23,993 nucleotides of DNA from FEN-33 sp963768775 (GCA_963768775.1 CAVYIY010000002.1:1-23993), one strand, 5' to 3'. Numbered from the stretch's first letter, positions 7,652-16,956 are shown. The notes: generated by a model from the letters alone, not told the origin. Made by a program: numbers and translations.

Positions 7652-8890
7652 ATGAGCGAGCTGTTGGAAGGCGGAGAAGGCACTGGCGCACGATCTGTGC
7701 GATCACTGCCTGGGCCGCCTCTTCGCTCACGTCGACACCGGACTGTCCGACCGCGAACGGGGCCGAGTCCATCCGGATGACACTGGAACTTCCCGCGCAC
7801 CCTGGACGGACAAGGAGCAAGCTGCCGCCACCATCAAGTGCTCGGTCTGCGAGGACATCTTCGACAATGGTGCCACGCTTCGCCGACGCCGTCATCGAGC
7901 GCCATGTCCAGGGTCGAGTATCGACAACTTCCTCATCGGACGCAGGGTCGACCCCTCCATCCAGGAGCGGGAGGAGCGGGTCTGGTCCGAGGTCGGCCAG
8001 GACAAGGCCGAGCCGATCAAGGCCGAGCTGAACCAGGAGATCGGGAAGGTGGTCCAGGCCACGCACCCGCAAGGAGGTGGAGTTTCGAGACGCCCGGAGG
8101 TCGTCGCGCTGATCGACACCCGGTTCGCCCACGTGGAGCTCGACATCGCGCCGTTGTTCATCTACGGTCGCTACCGCAAGTTCTCGCGGGAGATCCCGCA
8201 GACCAGATGGCCCTGCCGCTGCCGGGGCAAGGGCTGCGAGCGGTGCCATGGCACCGGCAAGATGTACCAGACCTCCGTGCAGGAGGTCATCGGCGACCCG
8301 ATCCTGAGGAGGCGGCCGAAGGCGAGGAGCACTTCTTCCACGGCATGGGCCGGGAGGACATCGACGCCCGCATGCTCGGGCACCGGCCGACCGTTCGTGC
8401 TCGAGATCGCCGACCCGAAGAAGCGGCACATCGACCTCGCCGATCTGCAGCAAAAGATCAACGAGAACGGCAAGGAGCGCATCGAGGTCGAGGGACTGCG
8501 CTTCTCCACCCGGGACGAGGTCCGCCAGATCAAGAACGATTCGCCCAGAGAAGGAGTATCTCGCCCAGGTACACCGTGCACGGCAAAGTTAATAAGGAAA
8601 AAGTTGATGAGGTTGTCCAATCGTTCAAGCACACGCGTATCAGCCAGCAGACGCCAACTCGGGTCGCCCACCGACGCGCGGACCTTGGCCCGGAGCGGGA
8701 GATCATCGACCTCGACGTCGAATCATTCGACGACGAGAACCTGACCTTGCGCCTGCGAACGGAGTCCGGCACCTACGTGAAGGAGTTCGTCCACGGGGAC
8801 GACGGCAGGACCAAACCCACCCTCTCGGAGCGGCTCGGCGTCCCTTGCACGGTCAAGGCGCTGGACGTGATCGAGGTAATCGATCAATGA
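7652..8890 (+). CDS. tRNA pseudouridine synthase Pus10, frame-broken about 13 times
   Basis: Makes pseudouridine at tRNA positions 54 and 55 in archaea. Read across frames, the protein is about 410 residues. It has an N-terminal zinc site (CDHC and CSVC), a THUMP-like segment with FLIGRRVDPSIQEREERVW, then the catalytic domain: RYRKFSREIPQTRWPCR, a CRGKGCERCHGTGK cluster, QEVIGDPIL, and the signature GREDIDARMLG followed by GRPF, whose second Asp is the likely catalytic residue. From 8577 on the frame is continuous to the stop. Breaks fall for example at 7919-7922 (TATC), 8083-8086 (TTTC) and 8093-8096 (CCCG). No conserved motif is lost, so I take the breaks as consensus errors. Confidence 0.85.
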
Positions 8891-8905
8891 ACATGAAGGG
8901 AATAC

Positions 8906-9199
8906 ATGGTAAGAGCATCACACGGACTAAGGAAGCAGCAAGGCAGATACTGAGCAAGAAGCCCCAGGAACAGGGGGCTGTCCCCGATCACCCACGAGTT
9001 CCAGGTGTTCGAGATGGGAGAGAAGGCCCACATCTTCATCGACCCGAGCATCCACCACGGGATGCCACCGATCCGCTTCCACGGCAAGACCGGGACGGTC
9101 ATCGGACCGCAGGGACACGCCTTCGTGCTCGCCGTCAAGGACGGCAACAAGATCAAGACCGTTATCTGCACACCAGAGCACATGAGGAAGGTCAACTGA
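8906..9199 (+). CDS. large-subunit ribosomal protein eL21
   Basis: About 98 residues. ATG 8906 gives the family N-terminus MVRASHGLRK. The rest reads RQILSKKP, LSPITHEFQVFE, HIFIDPSIHHGMPPIRFHGK and TGTVIGPQGHAFVLAV, all typical of eL21. Two frame breaks lie in the first 40 codons: a missing base after AA of a Lys codon near 8934, and an extra G in the G5 run near 8970. ATG 8887 is in the wrong frame for the conserved start. Pus10 upstream and RpoF downstream are common archaeal neighbours. Confidence 0.88.
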
Positions 9200-9209
9200 G
9201 GGTGCGGAC

Positions 9210-9513
9210 ATGGCAGACGAGCACTCGGTGAGCCTTGGCCGAGGTCAAGGAGATACTGGAGGCGGAGAGCAAGGGCCGCGAGCTCACCGCCGAGCAGAAG
9301 ATATCCCTCGACCACGCCACCAAGTTCGCCAAGCTGACCTCGGCGCAGGCCAAGAAGCTGTACAAGGAGCTGAAGGAACTAGACTTCGTCCCGGACGCGC
9401 TGGCTGCGAAGATCGCCGACCTCCTGCCGACCCACCCGGAGGACGTGCGAGTCCTTTTTGCCAAGGAAAGGCTTGTACTCGACAAGAAACAAAGTGATGC
9501 CTTAATCACATAG
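9210..9513 (+). CDS. rpoF: RNA polymerase subunit F (Rpo4/Rpb4)
   Basis: About 100 residues. It forms the stalk of archaeal RNA polymerase with Rpo7. From ATG 9210 it begins MADEHSVSL and continues EVKEILE, LTAEQKISLDHATKFAKL, and the C-terminal HRDC-like helices ending with the DALIT tail. One break at 9234-9237 (CTTG, Leu codons CTT/CTG) separates the first nine residues from the rest. The position between eL21 and the DUF655 gene is the standard archaeal order and supports the call despite the protein's low sequence conservation. Confidence 0.87.
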
Positions 9514-9546
9514 TGAAGAAGTATGTTTGATCTGGTGGTGGAGACG

Positions 9547-10096
9547 ATGGAGGACTACGCGCATATTCTAGACTATCTACCGCAGGGACTTCCCGCGGAA
9601 CGGGGTTTCAAGCAGGAACCGCTAGCTTACGCCCTAGGAGAGACGGAGTTCAAGCTCTTCGAGCTGGTGCCGAAGCCAGGACGCCATCATCAACATCGGC
9701 GAGCGGGTCTACATCGGCAAGGAGCCGGAACTGCGCGACAAGGTAGCCCACGTGAAGAGGCGTGTATCGTACGAGGAGCTCACCGCGGCGGCGCAGACCG
9801 AGCTTCCGTTCGTGGTCCTCGAGATCATCAAGCAGAACGAGGCGCGCTTCGTCAAGTTCTTCAACGAGGCCCAGGCGATCACCACCCGGTTCCACATGCT
9901 CGAGCTTCTGCCCGGTCTGGGCAAGAAGACCATGTGGGCGATCATCGAGGAGCGGAAGAAGGGGCCGTTCAAGAGCTTCGAGGACATCGCCAAGCGCGTC
10001 ACCTCCTTGAAGCACCCGGAGAAGGTCATCGCCAAGCGCATCGAGATCGAGCTCTCCGATCCGAGCCAGAAATACCACATCTTCGTGTCGCGGTGA
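9547..10096 (+). CDS. DUF655 protein, helix-hairpin-helix nucleic-acid binding
   Basis: An archaeal family of about 185 residues with unknown function, encoded almost always between rpoF and ksgA. It starts MEDYAHILDYLPQG, the usual family start; ATG 9523 adds eight residues. An OB-like part (about residues 1-65) contains FKLFELVPK and IGERVYIGK. A C-terminal helix-hairpin-helix unit (LELLPGLGKKTMWAIIEER, about residues 120-140) suggests RNA or DNA binding. There is one frame break at 9676-9679 (CCAG, Pro codons CCA/CCG). A role in ribosome biogenesis or translation is inferred from neighbours only. Confidence 0.85.
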
Positions 10097-10098
10097 GC

Positions 10099-10826
10099 AT
10101 GAACCCGAGCGAGATCAAGCTCATCCTGGGACAGTATCGGCGTCTCCCCCACCAAGGCGAAGGGGCAGAACTTTTTGGTCGACGATCGCGTCGCGGAGCG
10201 GGAGGTCGAGTACCTCGGCATCGAGCCTTCGGACGTCGTCCTGGAGATCGGCCCAGGGCTGGGCGTGCTCACTCAGCTGCTGACGTCCGAAGGCGTCGAA
10301 GGTCGAATGCATCGAGCTGGACAAGGGGACGATCGCCTACCTGAAGGAACGCTTCGGCAGACGAGATCGAGCTGATCGAGGGCGATGCCCTGGAGCTGGA
10401 ATGGCCGAAGTTCGACCGGTTCATCTCCAACATCCCGTACAGCATCTCCTCGCCGCTGATCTTCAAGCTGCTGGATTACGAGTTCAAGCGCGCGTCATCA
10501 TGGTGCAGAAGGAGTTCGCCGACCGCATGGTCGCCAAGGCGGACACCGACGACTATTCGCGCTTGAGCGTCAACACTTACTACCGGGCGAGGTGCGAGAT
10601 CCTGGAGAACGTGCCCCGCTCGCGGTTCTGGCCCGAGCCGGAGGTCGACTCCTCGATCGTGCTGCTGGAGCCGAGGCCGGCTCCGTTCAAGGTCCAGAAC
10701 GAACGGTTCTATCTCACACTGGTCGACGTGCTCTTCCAGCACCGGCGCAAGAAGATATCCACCATCCTGAAGATCACCGGCCAGGCGGCGAAGGAGGCGA
10801 TCCCCCGCCTGCCCTATGGAGACTGA
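10099..10826 (+). CDS. ksgA: 16S rRNA dimethyladenosine transferase KsgA/Dim1, frame-broken
   Basis: SAM-dependent enzyme that dimethylates two adjacent adenosines in the 3' hairpin of 16S rRNA during small-subunit maturation. It starts 2 bp after the DUF655 stop. Visible motifs: KAKGQNFLVD at the N-terminus, SAM motif I LEIGPGLGVLT, acidic CIELDKGT, catalytic NIPYSISSPL, then MVQKEFADRM, the RSRFWPEPEVDSSIV strand and LFQHRRKK in the C-terminal domain. Four breaks: 10135-10138 (TATC), 10289-10292 (GAAG), a GGCA near 10360, and a missing base in an Ala codon near 10492. All motifs are intact. Dim1, Dim2-like KH and Rio1 in one run make this a small-subunit maturation cluster. Confidence 0.9.
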
Positions 10827-10828
10827 GG

Positions 10829-11014
10829 GTGGAGACCCTGACACCGGAGCAGATCGGGGAGCTCGCGGACGCGATCATTCGAGCAGGAAATGATCGGATC
10901 CTAATGAAGAGAATTGAGCGTTCCAACCACTCGCTGGCCGAACCCGCATTTCCTGACCAGTCATCCCATCGGACTATCCCTAATCGGCGATGTCCGCGAA
11001 GGCCATTACATTGA
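10829..11014 (+). other. unresolved short reading frame after ksgA
   Basis: GTG 10829 lies 2 bp after the ksgA stop and opens 61 codons beginning VETLTPEQIGELADAII. The first part looks like real coding sequence; the last part overlaps a better-supported minus-strand zinc-ribbon gene. If ATTC at 10875-10878 is one Ile codon written with both wobble bases, the frame instead ends at 10904 after about 24 residues. Many archaea have a PrmC/HemK methyltransferase here, but I see none of its motifs. It may be a truncated remnant or the start of a lost gene. Confidence 0.25.
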
Positions 11015-11144
11015 CCAGGGAGTCAGTTATGTCGCGATTAGCGTAGCATCTGCGACAATACAGATTCCCAGTGTCCCAATCACACCCAAGGTCCACCTGT
11101 ATCAGCGGGAATGTCTCACCGCAAGATTGGCATTTGAATATCAT
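10980..11144 (-). CDS. 54-residue zinc-ribbon protein
   Basis: ATG 11144 opens a complete small frame beginning MIFKCQSCGE, with Cys5, Cys8, Cys30 and Cys33 as two CxxC knuckles plus an extra Cys21. The 21-residue spacing is normal for a zinc ribbon. A GAGGCGAG site lies just before the start and a TATA box about 40 bp upstream. It is transcribed away from the DUF2124-like gene. Function is unknown; RNA, DNA or protein binding is possible. Confidence 0.6.
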   Translation of the reverse strand: MIFKCQSCGETFPLIQVDLGCDWDTGNLYCRRCYANRDITDSLVNVMAFADIAD

Positions 11145-11182
11145 TTGCTCGCCTCTCTTGATTCAATTCATCGCCTTCCTGC

Positions 11183-11190
11183 CTTTATAG
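11183..11190 (-). promoter_or_regulatory. TATA box for the 54-residue zinc-ribbon gene
   Basis: The minus strand reads CTATAAAG about 40 bp before ATG 11144, a good match to archaeal box A at a normal distance. Confidence 0.5.
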
Positions 11191-11272
11191 GCCGACGAGG
11201 CAGTTCTCATCAATGATAATATTCAGCATCCATCGGGCGGATTGCTCTGGAATGTTGCCAGCAATTTCGGAA

Positions 11273-11280
11273 TTTATTAA
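11273..11280 (+). promoter_or_regulatory. TATA box for the DUF2124-like gene
   Basis: TTTATTAA lies 34 bp before ATG 11314. With the box at 11183-11190 it makes a short divergent promoter region. Confidence 0.5.
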
Positions 11281-11313
11281 TGGCAGCGCATCATTGGAAC
11301 CTTCGGTGATCGG

Positions 11314-11787
11314 ATGGAACAGAGAACGGGAATCGCTGGACTGACTAGCTCTTTCAAGGAATCGGTGGCAGACCTTCCGCCTGGATCGAAAGTGGTGTTC
11401 ATCGGCTCGGTGGCGGTATGCACGCCCTTCGCCGAGCTGCTCGCCTATGCGGTGAAGGACCTGGGATTCAAGCTCGTCTACGTTCCTAAGGCAAACCCAG
11501 CTCATGCCCGAAGCATCGTTTGGATCGAGAACGTAGGTTTTTCGGCGAGCGGCGAACCGGCTGACCCGAAGGGAGCAGACGCCATAGTGGTGCTGGGCGG
11601 CCTGGCGATGCCCAAGTTCGGCTGCCCGGTGGACCTGGTCAAATCGACGATAACCGCCCTTTCCGATGGAAAGGATGCCAGGGTGATCGGAGTCTGCTTC
11701 ATGAGCATCTTCGAGCGGTCTGGATGGACCAACGAACTGCCGTTCAGCAAGGTCATAGATGCGACGATGACCGTCCAGATAAAATGA
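11314..11787 (+). CDS. archaeal conserved protein, DUF2124-like
   Basis: 157 residues that resemble the methanogen family DUF2124, from memory of its GGLAMPKFGCP region. The fold looks like a Rossmann-type alpha/beta domain: strand KVVFIGSVAVCTPF with a glycine turn, strand KLVYVPKA, strand AIVVLGGLAMP, strand RVIGVCFMSIF. Three cysteines (in AVCTPF, FGCPVD and GVCFMS) could bind metal or an iron-sulphur cluster. There is no signal peptide or membrane segment. GGTGATC lies just before ATG 11314. It stands alone under its own promoter. The reaction is unknown. Confidence 0.7.
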   Translation: MEQRTGIAGLTSSFKESVADLPPGSKVVFIGSVAVCTPFAELLAYAVKDLGFKLVYVPKANPAHARSIVWIENVGFSASGEPADPKGADAIVVLGGLAMPKFGCPVDLVKSTITALSDGKDARVIGVCFMSIFERSGWTNELPFSKVIDATMTVQIK

Positions 11788-11817
11788 GCTAGGACCGATC
11801 GGGCCGGCCGAAACATA

Positions 11818-11826
11818 GGTTAATAA
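11818..11826 (+). promoter_or_regulatory. TATA box for the DUF169 gene
   Basis: GGTTAATAA lies 32-40 bp before ATG 11858. The predicted leader is short and has no strong Shine-Dalgarno site, so translation may be leaderless or nearly so. Confidence 0.45.
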
Positions 11827-11857
11827 TCCAGGCAGACAAGTTCTTTCTCGGATTAAG

Positions 11858-12637
11858 ATGACGCTGTCAATCAAGCAGATGGGAGAAACGCTGGCCAAGG
11901 CAGGTAGGCTGAAGCTAACCGTGCTTTGTGTCTATGCTTCCGATTCATTGCCGGAAAGGGCGCTGCCTCTGGCCAAGATCAACCGCTGCGTCACCAAGGC
12001 GATCATGTCGCTTGCGGCCGGGGATCGGCCACCTGCATACATCAGCAACGAGGGGTTGGGCGGCTGTTGCCCTGGCGGCCAATCCTGGCTGGGCTACATC
12101 GAATTCCCTCAGCTGCTCAAGCATTTCATCTCCACCGGCCACCGGGACTTCCGCAACGGCGCGGCCGAATACCTCAAGATGAGCCCGGAGCTGGTCGACG
12201 AGAGCCGAGCGAACATCGGCAAGATAACGCCGCTACCGGGAAACCTGATCATCCGCCCGAGCAAGGATCTGGAGGTCGATCCAGGCGTGAGGAGCTTTCT
12301 GCTGTTCGCCAATGCGGAGCAGACCCGGAACATCTGCGCCCTGAACCACTTCTGCACTTCGGACGCGTTCGGTTCCGCCATCATACCCTGGGGGCCGACC
12401 TGCGCCTCTTTCATAACCTATCCTGCGAGCTTGGCGGAGAAGGCTCCGAAGGATGCGTTGTTCGTCGGTCCGGTCGACCCGACCGGCAACGAATGGTTCC
12501 CGCCGGACCTGATGGCAATAAGCATGTCGATCGCTATGGCCAGAAGACTGTGCGATGCTTACGATGCCTCTTTCATCTCCAAACGGCCTAAGGTGGCGTA
12601 TCCAGAGAAGCGAGAAGCACTGCTTGACAAGAGTTGA
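11858..12637 (+). CDS. DUF169 family protein (COG2043 type)
   Basis: 259 residues of the DUF169 family, common in methanogens and some anaerobic bacteria, with no established reaction. Family marks include NRCVTKAI, GGCCPGGQSWLG with a Cys-Cys pair, FISTGHRDFRNGAAEYLK, an IRPSKDL strand, a FANAEQTRNICAL segment and a late IPWGPTCASFITYP, where conserved Gly and Cys residues suggest a cofactor or metal site. It is cytoplasmic, with no signal peptide. It has no frame breaks. It lies 70 bp after the DUF2124-like gene on the same strand but appears to have its own promoter. Confidence 0.8.
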   Translation: MTLSIKQMGETLAKAGRLKLTVLCVYASDSLPERALPLAKINRCVTKAIMSLAAGDRPPAYISNEGLGGCCPGGQSWLGYIEFPQLLKHFISTGHRDFRNGAAEYLKMSPELVDESRANIGKITPLPGNLIIRPSKDLEVDPGVRSFLLFANAEQTRNICALNHFCTSDAFGSAIIPWGPTCASFITYPASLAEKAPKDALFVGPVDPTGNEWFPPDLMAISMSIAMARRLCDAYDASFISKRPKVAYPEKREALLDKS

Positions 12638-12652
12638 TCATCCATGGTTTAA

Positions 12653-12696
12653 GACTCATTTGTTGATGTAGAGGTCTCCATTATTCCCAATGAGTC
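12653..12696. repeat. inverted repeat downstream of the DUF169 gene
   Basis: GACTCATT at 12653-12660 is matched by AATGAGTC at 12689-12696, giving an 8-bp stem with a 28-nt loop starting 16 bp after the stop. A short T-rich stretch follows. It may be a 3'-end structure; chance is not excluded. Confidence 0.3.
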
Positions 12697-12762
12697 GTTT
12701 TGTCAGGAGGATCGCCATGAGCATGGTATGGATTTGCCTGCAAATGATGGCATGACGAGAGA

Positions 12763-13092
12763 TTAGCTCGCTTCCGTCGAGAAGAGGTATATGATGTATC
12801 CAAAACCAAGGGCCACCAGTCCCAGGCCAAGTCCCCACCAGGGTTGTCCGAGGTAGAGACCTCCAGCGATACAGGCGATGGCCAGGATGACTTCGAAGAG
12901 AATCCTGATGTTCAGATCGCTCTTTGTCAGAACGGTCGTGCTGAAAAATCCCGGGATAACCAGAGTCTTTTCTCCTGACGGATTCACTATAGATTGGCCC
13001 AGTTGATTCGCCCCTTCAAGGGCTGCGCCACACTTATTGCAGAATCCAGATCCCTCAGGATTGTCGTGTCCACATTTCTGGCACTGCACCAT
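12763..13092 (-). CDS. zinc-ribbon membrane protein, 109 residues
   Basis: The N-terminus MVQCQKCGH...FCNKCG is a four-cysteine zinc ribbon (Cys4, Cys7, Cys18, Cys21). A 40-residue linker follows, then two hydrophobic segments (about residues 62-79 and 83-105) separated by GQPWW. The zinc ribbon probably faces the cytoplasm, with two membrane helices. Such small proteins are common in archaea and have no general assigned function. A weak GAGG site precedes ATG 13092. It converges with the DUF169 gene. Confidence 0.75.
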   Translation of the reverse strand: MVQCQKCGHDNPEGSGFCNKCGAALEGANQLGQSIVNPSGEKTLVIPGFFSTTVLTKSDLNIRILFEVILAIACIAGGLYLGQPWWGLGLGLVALGFGYIIYLFSTEAS

Positions 13093-13273
13093 CTTGCTCG
13101 CTTTTCCTCAAGAGATGAAATTGTATTCTCAATTGAAGAACTTATTACCTTGGCGTCGGGCTTCCACTACTATCAGAACCTGATTGTCATCGATGACCAT
13201 CGGTCAATGCCCAAAGGATGACAGTACAATCATTTTTCTACGCCGGGTTCATTACTGAAAGGGGTAGAGAACA

Positions 13274-14467
13274 ATGCTCATCGGTATCGTAGGCAAGCCG
13301 AACGTCGGCAAGTCGACCTTCTTCTGCGCGGCCACTCTGGCACCGGCGGAGATAGCGGACTATCCATTCACCACCATCAAGCCGAACAAGGGAGTGGCGT
13401 ACCTGCGCACCCGCTGCCCCCACCTGGACCTGGGGCAGCCCTGCAACCCGCGCAACTCCGCCTGCGAGAAAGGCGTGCGATTGGTGCCGGTGGAGCTCAT
13501 CGACGTCGCTGGCCTGGTCCCGGACGCCTGGCAGGGCAAAGGCCTGGGCAACCAGTTCCTGGACGACCTCCGGCAGGCGGACGCGCTCATCCACGTGGTC
13601 GATTCGTCCGGGGCGACCGACGCCGAGGGCCTGCCGGTCCCGGCGAACTCGCACGACCCGCTGAAGGACGTCATGTTCCTCGAGAACGAGATGGACCATT
13701 GGATCAAGGGCATCCTGGACAAGGGCTGGGAGAAGGCGGCCAAGCAGGCGCATCTGGAGGGAGAGAAGGTGGGGGAGCTCATCTACAACAAGATGACCGG
13801 CCTGGGGATGTCGATGCATCACATCCTGGCCGCGCTGCGAGAGGCCAATCTGCCGGGGGCGCCTGACGTCTGGACGCAGGACGACCTGATGCGCTTAGCC
13901 GCGCTGCTGCGCAAGTACTCCAAGCCGATGATCATCGCCCTGAACAAGGCGGACGTGGCGAACGATGCGACGCTGCAGCGCATGGCGCACATCGAGCACT
14001 ACATGAGCATACCCACCTGCGCCCAGTCCGAGCTTGCGCTGCGAAGAGCGGCCAAGGCGCAGCTCATCGAGTACCTGCCCGGCGACGGGCAGATCAAGAT
14101 CGCCGATCCGGCGAAGCTCAATCCGGCGCAGAAGAAAGGGATCGATTACATCCAATCGCATGTGATGACAAAATTCAAGGGCACCGGTGTGCAGCAGAGC
14201 CTGGAGACCGCGGCGTTCAAGATGCTCGACCTGATCCCCGTGTACCCGGTGGAGGACGAGCATCGCTGGACCGATAAATCGGGCAATGTGCTTCCGGATA
14301 CGCACTTGGTGAAGCGCGGAGCCACCGCCCGCGACCTGGCCTACAAGATCCACACCGACCTGGGAGATAACTTCATCCGCGCCGTGAACGCCAGGACGAA
14401 GCGCATCGTCGGTGCCGATTACGTACTCCAGGAAGGGGACGTCATCACCATCATTTCCAAGAAGTGA
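13274..14467 (+). CDS. OBG-family GTPase with TGS domain (YchF/Ygr210 type)
   Basis: 397 residues with a P-loop at the N-terminus (GKPNVGKST, residues 7-15), switch II DVAGL near residue 78, HVVDSSG near 114, and a G4-like ALNKAD near 218. A helical insert follows, then a C-terminal TGS domain (from about residue 330: LVKRGATARDLAYKIHTDLG to the end). The archaeal/eukaryotic Ygr210 branch is related to ribosome-associated nucleotidases such as YchF/Ola1. AAGGGG lies about 10 bp before ATG 13274. The frame has no break. The DNA polymerase gene begins 3 bp after the stop, so they are probably co-transcribed. Confidence 0.92.
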   Translation: MLIGIVGKPNVGKSTFFCAATLAPAEIADYPFTTIKPNKGVAYLRTRCPHLDLGQPCNPRNSACEKGVRLVPVELIDVAGLVPDAWQGKGLGNQFLDDLRQADALIHVVDSSGATDAEGLPVPANSHDPLKDVMFLENEMDHWIKGILDKGWEKAAKQAHLEGEKVGELIYNKMTGLGMSMHHILAALREANLPGAPDVWTQDDLMRLAALLRKYSKPMIIALNKADVANDATLQRMAHIEHYMSIPTCAQSELALRRAAKAQLIEYLPGDGQIKIADPAKLNPAQKKGIDYIQSHVMTKFKGTGVQQSLETAAFKMLDLIPVYPVEDEHRWTDKSGNVLPDTHLVKRGATARDLAYKIHTDLGDNFIRAVNARTKRIVGADYVLQEGDVITIISKK

Positions 14468-14470
14468 GTC

Positions 14471-16956
14471 ATGATCGAATCCTGGGAGACAAGGCTGATC
14501 ACCGCGACCTACAAGCGCGAGGAGAACGAGCGCCTGGTAATCGAGATGTTCGGCAAGACCAGGGACGGCCTGTCGATCACCCTCCGCTACACTGGCTTCA
14601 TGCCCTATTTCCATCTGATCGAACCGACAGATCAGGTGCTCGCCGGATTGGAGCGGGACCCGGACGTGGTCAAGGTGCAGCGCATCGAACTCTTCTACCG
14701 CGGCGAAGTGAGGAAGGCCGCTCAGGTCACAGTGCGCTATCCCGGCCTGGTGCCGCAGTTCCGCGATCGTCTCAAGCTGCAGTTCGCCGTGCTGGCCGCC
14801 GACATCCCGTTCCATCGGAGGTTCATATTCGACTATGACATGGGCTCGTGCATCCGCGCCTACGGCACCAAGGTGGACCTGAGGTCCAAGCAGGAATACA
14901 CCACGGACATCGTGGTCGAGATGGCGCAGAAGGACGGAGGCCCGCAATTCGACAACATCCCGGCCTTCAATCCCGAGTTGAAGGTGCTCGCCTTCGACAT
15001 CGAGAACTCGATCACGGACGGGCACATCTACACCATCTGCTACTTCATCAAGCAGGGAGAGCAGCTTCGCTCCGGCCAGCCGATCTGGGGGACGGAGAAG
15101 GAGATCATTGGAGCGGTTCGCGGAGGCGATGAGGGCCGAGGACCCTGACGTCATCACCGGCTACAACATCGACGGCTACGACATCCCCGTGATATTGGAG
15201 CGGGCGGAGAAGCTGGGATTGAGAAACATCCATTGGGGCAGGGACCTTTCTCCTCCCAGGCGTATCTACCAGGGATTCTGGCGCCTGAACGGGCGCTTGG
15301 TAGCGGACGCCTGGTGGTCGGTGAAGATGGACCTGAAGCCGAAGCAGGAGACGCTGAACGCCGTCTCCAAGCAGCTGCTGGGCGAAGAGAAGATCGAAGT
15401 GAACATGGGCATGAAGGCCGATCTCGACTACGATCCTCGACGCATAGACAAGGAGTGGGAAGCCGACCGAGATAAGATCCTACGCTACTGCACCCGCGAT
15501 GCCGAGCTCTCGCTGCGCGTCATCGACAAGATCGGAACACTGCGGAGGACCATGGACATGGCGACCGTGGCCAAGCTCCCGCTGGACGACGTGCTGAACA
15601 GCGGCAACTCGTTCCTCATCGACTCCATCCTGATCCGGGCGGCGGACCGAAACAAGCCGCGTATCGGCGTGCCCATGACCGGCGTCGTTCGAGGAAGTGG
15701 AAGCGATCGAGGGCGGTTACGTTCACTCCATCCAGCCGGGACTCTACCACTGGGTCTGCGTGCTGGACTTCAAGTCGATGTACCCCTCGCTCATCATCGC
15801 CAAGAACATCTGCTTCACCACCCTCAACCCCGCCGGAGATATCGTCTCGCCGACGGGAGTGCACTTCTTCAGCCGCGAGCAGCGGCCTGGACTATTGCCT
15901 GGAATATTGGTATCGCTGATGAGGGAGCGGGACGAGACCAAGCGCAAGATGAAGGACGCCAAGACGGCGGACGAGAAGCTTTACTACGACGGATTGCAGG
16001 GCGCCATCAAGATACTGATGAACTCCTTCTACGGCGTATTCGCCTCCTCCTTCTACCGCTTCACCGATCGCTCCATCGGCTCATCGATCACCGCCTTCGC
16101 CAGGGAGACGACCAAGGGCATCATCACCTCGCTGGAAGCGGAGGGGAGCAAGGTCATCTACTCCGACACCGACTCCATATTCGTCCAAAGCCCAACACCG
16201 GAGCTGGAAGCGGCGGCGAAGTTCGGCAAGGACATCGCCGAGCGGTTCTCCAAGGAGGGCGGGCAGCTGGAGTTCGAGAAGATCTTCGAGCCGCTGTTCT
16301 CTCACGGCAAGAAGAAGCGCTACGTCGGCCGCATGGTCTGGCCGTGAGGCAGGAGGAACTGCTCGTTCGCGGCTACGAGACCAGACGCACCGATGCCTTC
16401 GACCTGCAGTCCGAACTGCTGCTGGAAGTGTTCGAGCAGGTGCTGAACGAGAAGCCGGAGGAGGCGGTCAAGATCGCCCGGAAGAAGGTGCGGCGACATC
16501 ATGCAGGGGAAGGTCCCGATCGAGAAGCTGGTCATCTCCCGCTCGGTCAAGGACTTCAAGTCCTACAGCAACCCGAAACAGCAGGCGCATGTGCAGGCGG
16601 CGGAGAAGCTGATGGCCCTGGGTTACGAGTTCGTCCCAGGCATGAAGGTCTCCTGGATAGTGACGAATTCGCGCAAGACGCCGCAGGAGATAGAGCCGTA
16701 CATCAGCGGCAAGAAGTTCGAGTGCGTCCCCGACTGGAAATACTACGCGGAAAGGGTGGCGCAGACCATCGCCCGGGCGACGGAGAACTTCGGCTGGAGT
16801 GAGAAGGACCTGCTCACCGGCTCGCAGCAGGCCGGCCTATTCTCGAATGCCTTCCAGGATGAGACAAAGGCACCGGAGCCCGGATGCCCCAAGCCTGCGC
16901 CGAAGAACGAGGTCAAGAAGACGGACAAGCGCCTCAGCCTAGAGGACTTCATGTAG
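14471..16956 (+). CDS. polB: family B DNA polymerase with proofreading exonuclease, four frame breaks
   Basis: Replicative or repair polymerase, about 828 residues when rejoined. N-terminal domain about 1-170; exonuclease motifs FDIEN (Exo I, near residue 176), GYNIDGYD (Exo II), YCTRDAELSL (Exo III); polymerase motif A DFKSMYPSLI, motif B KILMNSFYG, motif C YSDTDSIF, then KKRYVGRMVWP and the thumb domain. All catalytic Asp and Glu residues are present. The C-terminus is polar and ends with a short SLEDFM tail that could be a PIP-box-like sliding-clamp contact. Breaks: 15101-15104 (GAGA), 15687-15690 (GTTC), a missing base after CC at 16342-16343, and 16491-16494 (CGGC). All fit the wobble-error pattern. 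Confidence 0.92.

Noticed and set aside
12705..12755. AGGAGG followed by a 12-codon frame (ATG 12717, stop 12755) that could be a leader peptide
   Set aside because: It leads to no plus-strand gene that it could regulate, because the next gene is on the other strand. Probably chance.
13895..15157. Long minus-strand open frame (420 codons) across the GTPase and polymerase genes
   Set aside because: It is antisense to two strongly supported genes, and its composition is what a GC-rich complementary strand gives by chance.
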